Shown: positions 59,117 to 64,000 of the stretch, piece after piece
Position numbering within the stretch: position 1 is the first letter of the stretch
How the letters are laid out: each line of letters begins with the position of its first letter
From: Cymodocea nodosa
Taxonomy: Eukaryota > Streptophyta > Magnoliopsida > Alismatales > Cymodoceaceae
Direction: 5' to 3'
Length of the DNA stretch: 64,000 bases
Assembly (NCBI GenBank): GCA_036874045.1
Contig: JAZBRI010000004.1
Span: 6,510,001-6,574,000 of the forward strand
Program-made: the position numbers and the translations under genes
The notes under the pieces: generated by a model
Database searches by the model: none
Told to the model about the DNA's origin: nothing
Seen by the model: only the letters and a program-made list of their open reading frames with translations

Positions 59117-59940
59117 CTTTGATCGCTGCTGCTTGTTCGTTTAGTTGTTACATATAGCGCGAGTGGACGGGGAGTGCAGGGCCGGTGAAACAGGTGGCTG
59201 GGATGACCAATTGATTAATTGGACGTGATGTCGGCGTGGGAAAAGCAACAACAATTGCTCGCCCAGCCCTACACACGGTTCATATGCATACGCCCCTGCT
59301 TTCTCCCACCATGCTTTCAAGCCCCAACCAACCATCTTTAACAAAACAAAAGGGTAAGAATGATTTTGCGAAAGAGCGAGAATCCAGGGGTGAACATTTT
59401 TTATTATTAATCTTTTTTCCTTCTTGGAAGGCGTTGCTGGAACATCCGGAAGACGGGCGCTACGCCGATATGGATGGATGGACTGAGCCGATCAGCCGCC
59501 CATCCCGCTTACACATGTTTCAACCATTCCTTCCTCACTCACCCGTAATCGCCTTCGACATAATTTAGTATTTTACGTACTTATCGACGATTATTTAATA
59601 ATACTGTCAAAGATGATATTTCAACCATTCCTTCCTCACCTTCCTTCCCCGCCAAGGAATGCACGTAATCGCCTTCGACATGATTTAGTATTTTACGTAC
59701 TTATCGATGATTATTTAATAATACTGTCGTCACAAATGGTATTTCTGTGAAATGTTAAACAAATCGGTTAGATATTTCCGTCCGTCCGTCTGTCGATCGT
59801 ACGCGAATCCAAGCTAATTTATCTATTTTATCCGACGCTCGATTCGACCCTTCGTCTTCCGTCCTCGGCCCCTCGTCTCCACGGCTGGCGATTGTTGCTT
59901 TGATTCCATCCATCGAGCCGGCGATCCGCACCAGAACAAG
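59117..59940. other. Divergent region between LTP-like (-) and CUE (+) genes
   Basis: Contains both promoters. The main feature is a tandem duplication (59518-59728). The last 110 bases before the CUE start are GC-richer and look like a 5' leader. Open frames seen here run through the repeat and lack any recognisable domain. Confidence 0.5.
59518..59728. repeat. Imperfect tandem duplication (91 and 110 bp) upstream of CUE gene
   Basis: Unit 1 (59518-59608) and unit 2 (59619-59728) both start TTTCAACCATTCCTTCCTCAC, share CGTAATCGCCTTCGACATRATTTAG, and end TTATTTAATAATACTGTC. Unit 2 has an extra block of about 19 bases (CCTTCCCCGCCAAGG) near its start. The remainder is almost identical, so the duplication is recent. 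Confidence 0.95.
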
Positions 59941-62900
59941 ATGGAGCATCATCGTCGGCAGCGGCAGATGACGACCGCTCACGAGGCGCTGTTTCTGCTT
60001 CAGGAAGCCTTCCCCCAGGTATCATCATCCAGATGTTCCATCCAATCATCGTATCGACTCCACTTCCCCCAATTTTTTCTCTAATACTTTCGATGCTTCC
60101 TAGCGTCCATCCATGTCTACTCTACCCCCGTCCCTTTCCCGTCGATTTTCTTTTCGACCCGTAAGCCAATTCAGCTCGGGCTGTAATCCATGAGTGCAAC
60201 ACATCACAACCTCAACATCAAACCTAAGGGAAATGGGATGCATCACTTACCTCATGAAAAAGAAGAAAATTTCCCGTCGTTGAGAGCGTAAACCTTTACA
60301 CCGCGTCTTTGCTGTTGGCTGATCCAGCATCCCGTTGAAACTTATTAGGCTACACCTCGTCGTACTGATGCTATTTTTTCTTCCCGTGAGGTTGATAATC
60401 GAATACTCAAAGCAACTGCTCTTCAACACCGCGACGATATTGACGCGGCCGCCAACTTCATCTTGTCTGAAATTCTACCTCATTTAAGTGAGCCCGCCGA
60501 ACCTCGTTTTCCTCTTGATCATTCTAAAAAAACCGAAGCAGCATCACCACAAGGTAGGAAAAGCCTAACTCATTCGGATCTCTTGTTTTTTTAATGTTCC
60601 ATTATTGATATCTGATTTCTGATGAAATTGGCAACTGAATGGCTATGTGATTTTCTTAGTCTGCATGCATCGTGTAACGACCACAGTGGATCTCTGATTT
60701 TTTATTTACACCCTGTCATAGATGACTTGAATGAGTTTCGCCTTTCCCCAAGCAATGGCCCTGATAAGTCAATGGCAGGTTGTTCGACACCGTCCACAAC
60801 ACTTGAATGTAATGAAGGCTGCAACGAGTCAGTGGCTCCTTGTTTTACAGAATCTAATGAGAACAACTTTCCACTGATACAAGAAGTCACTGACAAAGAT
60901 CAGTGCTTCACTGGTGAAAAAAGCCTTGTTGAAATTGAGTCAGAAGTCACTTCCAGTAATAATCCCACAGCTTCCGAGGAGGTCCATTCAGTTTTGACAG
61001 CAAATCTATGTTCTACAGAATATGCCGACTCTGACTCGGAAGGTCGGTGTAAACAGGAATCTTTTATTGGACAGACAAATTTTTCCCAAAATGATCTTAA
61101 GAACGACGTTCAAATTTCGTCTGCAAGCAATGACACAAAATATATCATTGGTCCTGCAACAATAGCTCCCACTCCTGGCAATATTCTAGATGTCGGTATG
61201 GCTGAAACCACCAGTTACAGATGCTTTATTGATGATCCTGTTGTTGGGCTTTCTCCCACATTGTTTCTTGAAACAAATATAGGTTTCCAAGAAAATGGCC
61301 TATCGTATTCTGTCGATCATGAAGGGTCATCCCAGCATTTTCAAGAGAATGCTAATTCTGATTTTTTAAGTAATAGCATCCTCTCTGCCAATGAAGAACA
61401 ATCCTCCACAACATCAGGATCTCGGTCTGACCAGATTCTTAGCATCGATGCATTGGAAGATTTCATAAATGACGCCAAAAGAAGCAAGGTAATCTAGAAA
61501 TATTCACTCGACCCATTCATAAACTATTTTTACAGTCAATGATTTTGCTATGTGTTTATTTGTTATTGGAAAGAACAATGAAAAACAGATATTATAAGGA
61601 TTCAACAAAAAACTGTTAAATTTTTTTTTTCCATTAAACGACCGTTTAAAGGAAATTTCAGAAAAGCAGATTGTTTAAAATCTGTTTAATGGCCATTTTT
61701 TAAAAATTTTTAGAACACTGGGCAAGAATATAGATGGCTCTAGTATGTGTGTGTACTTATTGACAAGAATATAGATGACATATAAAGTGTTTATTCACAG
61801 CTTGGGAACAAATTAGTGTTTCTCTCTGGTGTTGAGAATAAGGTTTTGCTTTAATGTTATGCTAGAGTTGTTTGGAAAATGCATGTTTTTTGTTTTGGAA
61901 AACTGAATGATAAGAATATATGTTGCTATGTAAATAGCAGCAATGTGTTTCTAACTTGCCATGTTGAATAGGTAGTTTAATGTGGTGCGATACTTTCTCT
62001 AACTTCTTTTTGTTACCACAAGTGGCATGCACATATCACATATGTACTATGTTCTTGAGCACAGATTTCACTAAAATTCAATTTTTTCCATCTTCCTGTA
62101 AATTACATTCTTAACCTTCCAATGAGCATCAGTTCTTATTTTAAAATGTCTAATTGTATCTTCCAACGGTTGTACCCGATCCCTCTGTAAAAGTAAGACT
62201 TTTAAAGAATCTAGAATAAATAGTAATGGTGAAATTATAGAGAATTCTATTCATAAGATTAAAGTGGGATGAATGAAGTGGAGAAATACCTTTAGAGTAT
62301 TATGTGATAGAATGATACCCTTAAAATTAAAAAGAAAAATTCTATAAAATTACTATTCACTTTGTTATATGTTATGGCTCAAAATGTTGAGTTGTAAAGC
62401 ATGACTATATGTAAAAAGTTAATGTTGTTGAAATACATGCATTTAGATGGGCGAATAATAATACCAAAAGAGATAAGCTAAAAAACAATTTTATTAAGCA
62501 TAGAATAGGATTTACACCAATTGAAGATAATATAAGAGAAAATTGACCTATGTGGTTTGGCCATATCTTTAGGAGACCAAAGTATGTACCAATTAGGTGA
62601 GAAGAATTGATTAATGTAAAAGAAACTAAAATAAATTGAGGTATGACTAAAACTATTTGGTTAGGATTTGTAAGAAAAGATTTAAATTTTATATAATTTA
62701 ATTGAAGATTTGATTATAGATAAAAGTACATTGAAGAAAAAAAATTCGTGTTTGACCCTATGTAGTGAAATTATGGTTAGATTGTTGTTGTTTGTTGTTC
62801 TTCCTATTTTAAAATGTCTAAATGTATCTGCCAATGTTTGTATCTGATCCCTCTTTGTCCAACAGCATACGTTGACATCTGCAATAGAGTCAATTGTGAG

Positions 62901-63882
62901 TTTGGTTAAAGAGGTGGAGATTCGCGAGGAGGAAGCTCTTCGAGCCAAAGATGAGTCCTTAAAAGCTGGTTTGGACATCATTGCTAAGACAGAAGACCTT
63001 AAAAAGATGTTAATACATGCAAAGGAAACAAATGACATGGTGTGGCACTTGATTTGCTTGTTTCATTTCTTCCTTTTTAGCATTTATTTGGAATATATCT
63101 TCATATTTTCTTTTCTTTCAATGTTAGCAGCAAACCGGAGAACTCTATGGAGAGAAGTCCATATTGGCGACTGAGGCACGTGAGTTTCAGTCCCGTCTTC
63201 TTGGTTTAGCCAATGAAAGAGATAGAACACTTTCTACGATTGAGGAGGTGAGTACTATTTTTGTTCAGGGATCAGTTTGTAAAACAATGATAAATAATTG
63301 GTTAGGAATTAATAATTCCTAAATATGTAAGTGTTCTATCCCTTTCATATTTTATCTCTTGTATTTTATATCCCCACTTAGTTTAAAACTACTTGATTAG
63401 GAATTGTAAGAAAAAATTTAAAATTATTTAGTTTGACTTTACACATAAATGTATGGAAAAAAATGATTCATGTAATTGACTTCACATGGTAAGATTACAA
63501 CTTGTTGATGTTGTACAGATTCACATCTAATTTAAATCAGTTTCTAATGATTATCAGATGCGTGCAACTCTTGAATCTAGATTAGCTGCTGCAGAGGCTG
63601 AAAGTGTGGCAGCTAAAGAGGAGAGACTTGGTAGAGAAGAAATGGCGCTCAAGTTGTTTAAAGAACAAGAAAATATGATGGATGTGATTGTTAAGGAGTC
63701 ACAGAGACTTCAGCAACTTGCAGATGAGAACTCAAAGGTATTTGAATTTTTTAACAAAAACTTGATCTATAGTTGTAATATTTAACAAGCAATCTGGTTT
63801 TTGTATATTAATTATATAATTTTCCAACTCTTCAGTTAAGGGAGTTTTTGGTGGATCGTGGTCGTATTGTTGACACATTACA
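59941..63882 (+). CDS. CUE-domain coiled-coil protein, 3' end beyond the window
   Basis: Seven exons are visible: 59941-60018, 60391-60553, 60722-61488, 62866-63039, 63131-63247, 63558-63737, 63836-63882. They give 475 residues in one frame, and the gene continues off the edge. Residues 11-53 form a CUE domain with the Phe-Pro signature (AFPQ, Phe24-Pro25), the RILKATALQHRDDIDAAANFIL helices and an LxEILP end. CUE domains bind ubiquitin. A long acidic Ser/Thr/Asn-rich, probably disordered region follows (exon 3), then a conserved block (SIDALEDFINDAKRSK) and heptad-rich coiled coil (exons 4-7). The layout matches uncharacterised plant 'ubiquitin system component Cue' proteins (At5g32440 type). 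RTE LINE fragments sit in introns 3 and 5. The ATG at 59941 is the first fitting start. Confidence 0.88.
62133..62186. repeat. Left copy of 54-bp duplication flanking a LINE
   Basis: This 54-bp segment is about 87% identical to 62801-62854 (7 mismatches by eye, no gaps). The two copies bracket the RTE LINE in CUE intron 3, as a target-site duplication would. Confidence 0.8.
62187..62800 (+). mobile_element. Decayed 5'-truncated RTE-type LINE in CUE intron 3
   Basis: Forward frames show the C-terminal part of an RTE polyprotein: HKIKVG-MKWRNTF, VLCDRMIPLKLKRKIL, a YMLWLKML-like block (family: LYGxECW) and WLGFVRKDLN. It ends with the RTE tail ('CCCTATGTAGTGAAATTATG' and then TTG-rich repeats at 62781-62800). 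Only about 0.6 kb of the 3' end is present, with many stops. The element is in the sense direction of the host gene and is bracketed by 54-bp direct repeats. Confidence 0.8.
62801..62854. repeat. Right copy of 54-bp duplication, next to the exon 4 acceptor
   Basis: Partner of 62133-62186. It ends 11 bases before exon 4 begins at 62866, so it contains most of the sequence where the branch point and pyrimidine tract of this intron must lie. Confidence 0.8.
63379..63515 (+). mobile_element. Short 3' fragment of an RTE-type LINE in CUE intron 5
   Basis: The stretch reads TT-LGIVRKNLKLF, then an MIHVIDFTW-like block and a degenerate TTG tail, matching the last about 40 codons and tail of the same LINE family as in intron 3. 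It is a heavily 5'-truncated, decayed copy in the same direction as the gene. Confidence 0.6.
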
Positions 63883-64000
63883 GTGAGTTCTACCTCTATT
63901 TATTTTTATATTTTTATTCTTTGCATGTGTCTGTGCGATTATGGCTCATATTTTTTGCATGTGTTGGAATAACTGATTAATTTTAATGTGTGTTACTACC

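Noticed and set aside
1-64000. CRISPR array, bacterial operon or prophage
   Set aside because: All genes are intron-containing plant genes; the tandem repeats found are micro- or minisatellites without CRISPR repeat-spacer structure.

Overview
This is a plant nuclear window, almost certainly from a flowering plant. The genes are intron-rich, with short AT-rich introns, and every recognised family is a plant family: villin, an ALKBH10-type RNA demethylase, an ISA2-type isoamylase, an EID1-like F-box protein, an OSCA/CSC1 channel and a BCAT-like fusion protein. Introns also hold decayed RTE-type LINEs. Several first exons are much more GC-rich than later ones, which hints at a monocot, but that is an inference and I cannot name the species.

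Layout. 1-2.1 kb is promoter and 5' leader with GT/TA/CT microsatellites. 2.1-14.5 kb (+) is a 24-exon villin. 14.5-17.2 kb is intergenic. 17.2-21.6 kb (+) is an ALKBH10-like 2-oxoglutarate/iron oxygenase. 21.8-23.1 kb holds a decayed Ty3/gypsy fossil. 23.8-25.2 kb (-) is a BSD-domain protein that shares a 300-bp divergent promoter with a mitochondrial mL45/Tim44-like gene (25.5-32.3 kb, +). 33.6-40.6 kb (+) is a sulfotransferase-like plus branched-chain-aminotransferase-like fusion. 42.3-44.9 kb (-) is ISA2. 45.4-46.1 kb (-) is a broken EID1-like F-box gene. 46.8-55.1 kb (+) is an OSCA/CSC1 channel. 55.7-58.5 kb (+) is a bHLH gene with a degraded basic region. 58.7-59.1 kb (-) is an eight-cysteine (LTP-like) secreted protein. 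59.9 kb to the window end (+) is a CUE-domain coiled-coil protein that runs off the edge.

The genes are unrelated housekeeping or regulatory genes (actin bundling, RNA demethylation, mitochondrial translation, starch debranching, osmosensing). I see no operon-like or biosynthetic cluster logic and no CRISPR or mobile defence system. All exon joins given here were checked for reading-frame phase, and in seven genes the joined exons give an uninterrupted frame.

The more unusual points are these: a U12-type first villin intron; three tandemly duplicated villin linker exons; four GC-AG introns among about 77; a RTE LINE flanked by a 54-bp duplication right next to a splice acceptor; the F-box pseudogene; the altered bHLH basic region; and a long upstream ORF overlapping the OSCA start. 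I did not find a clearly undescribed biological system.
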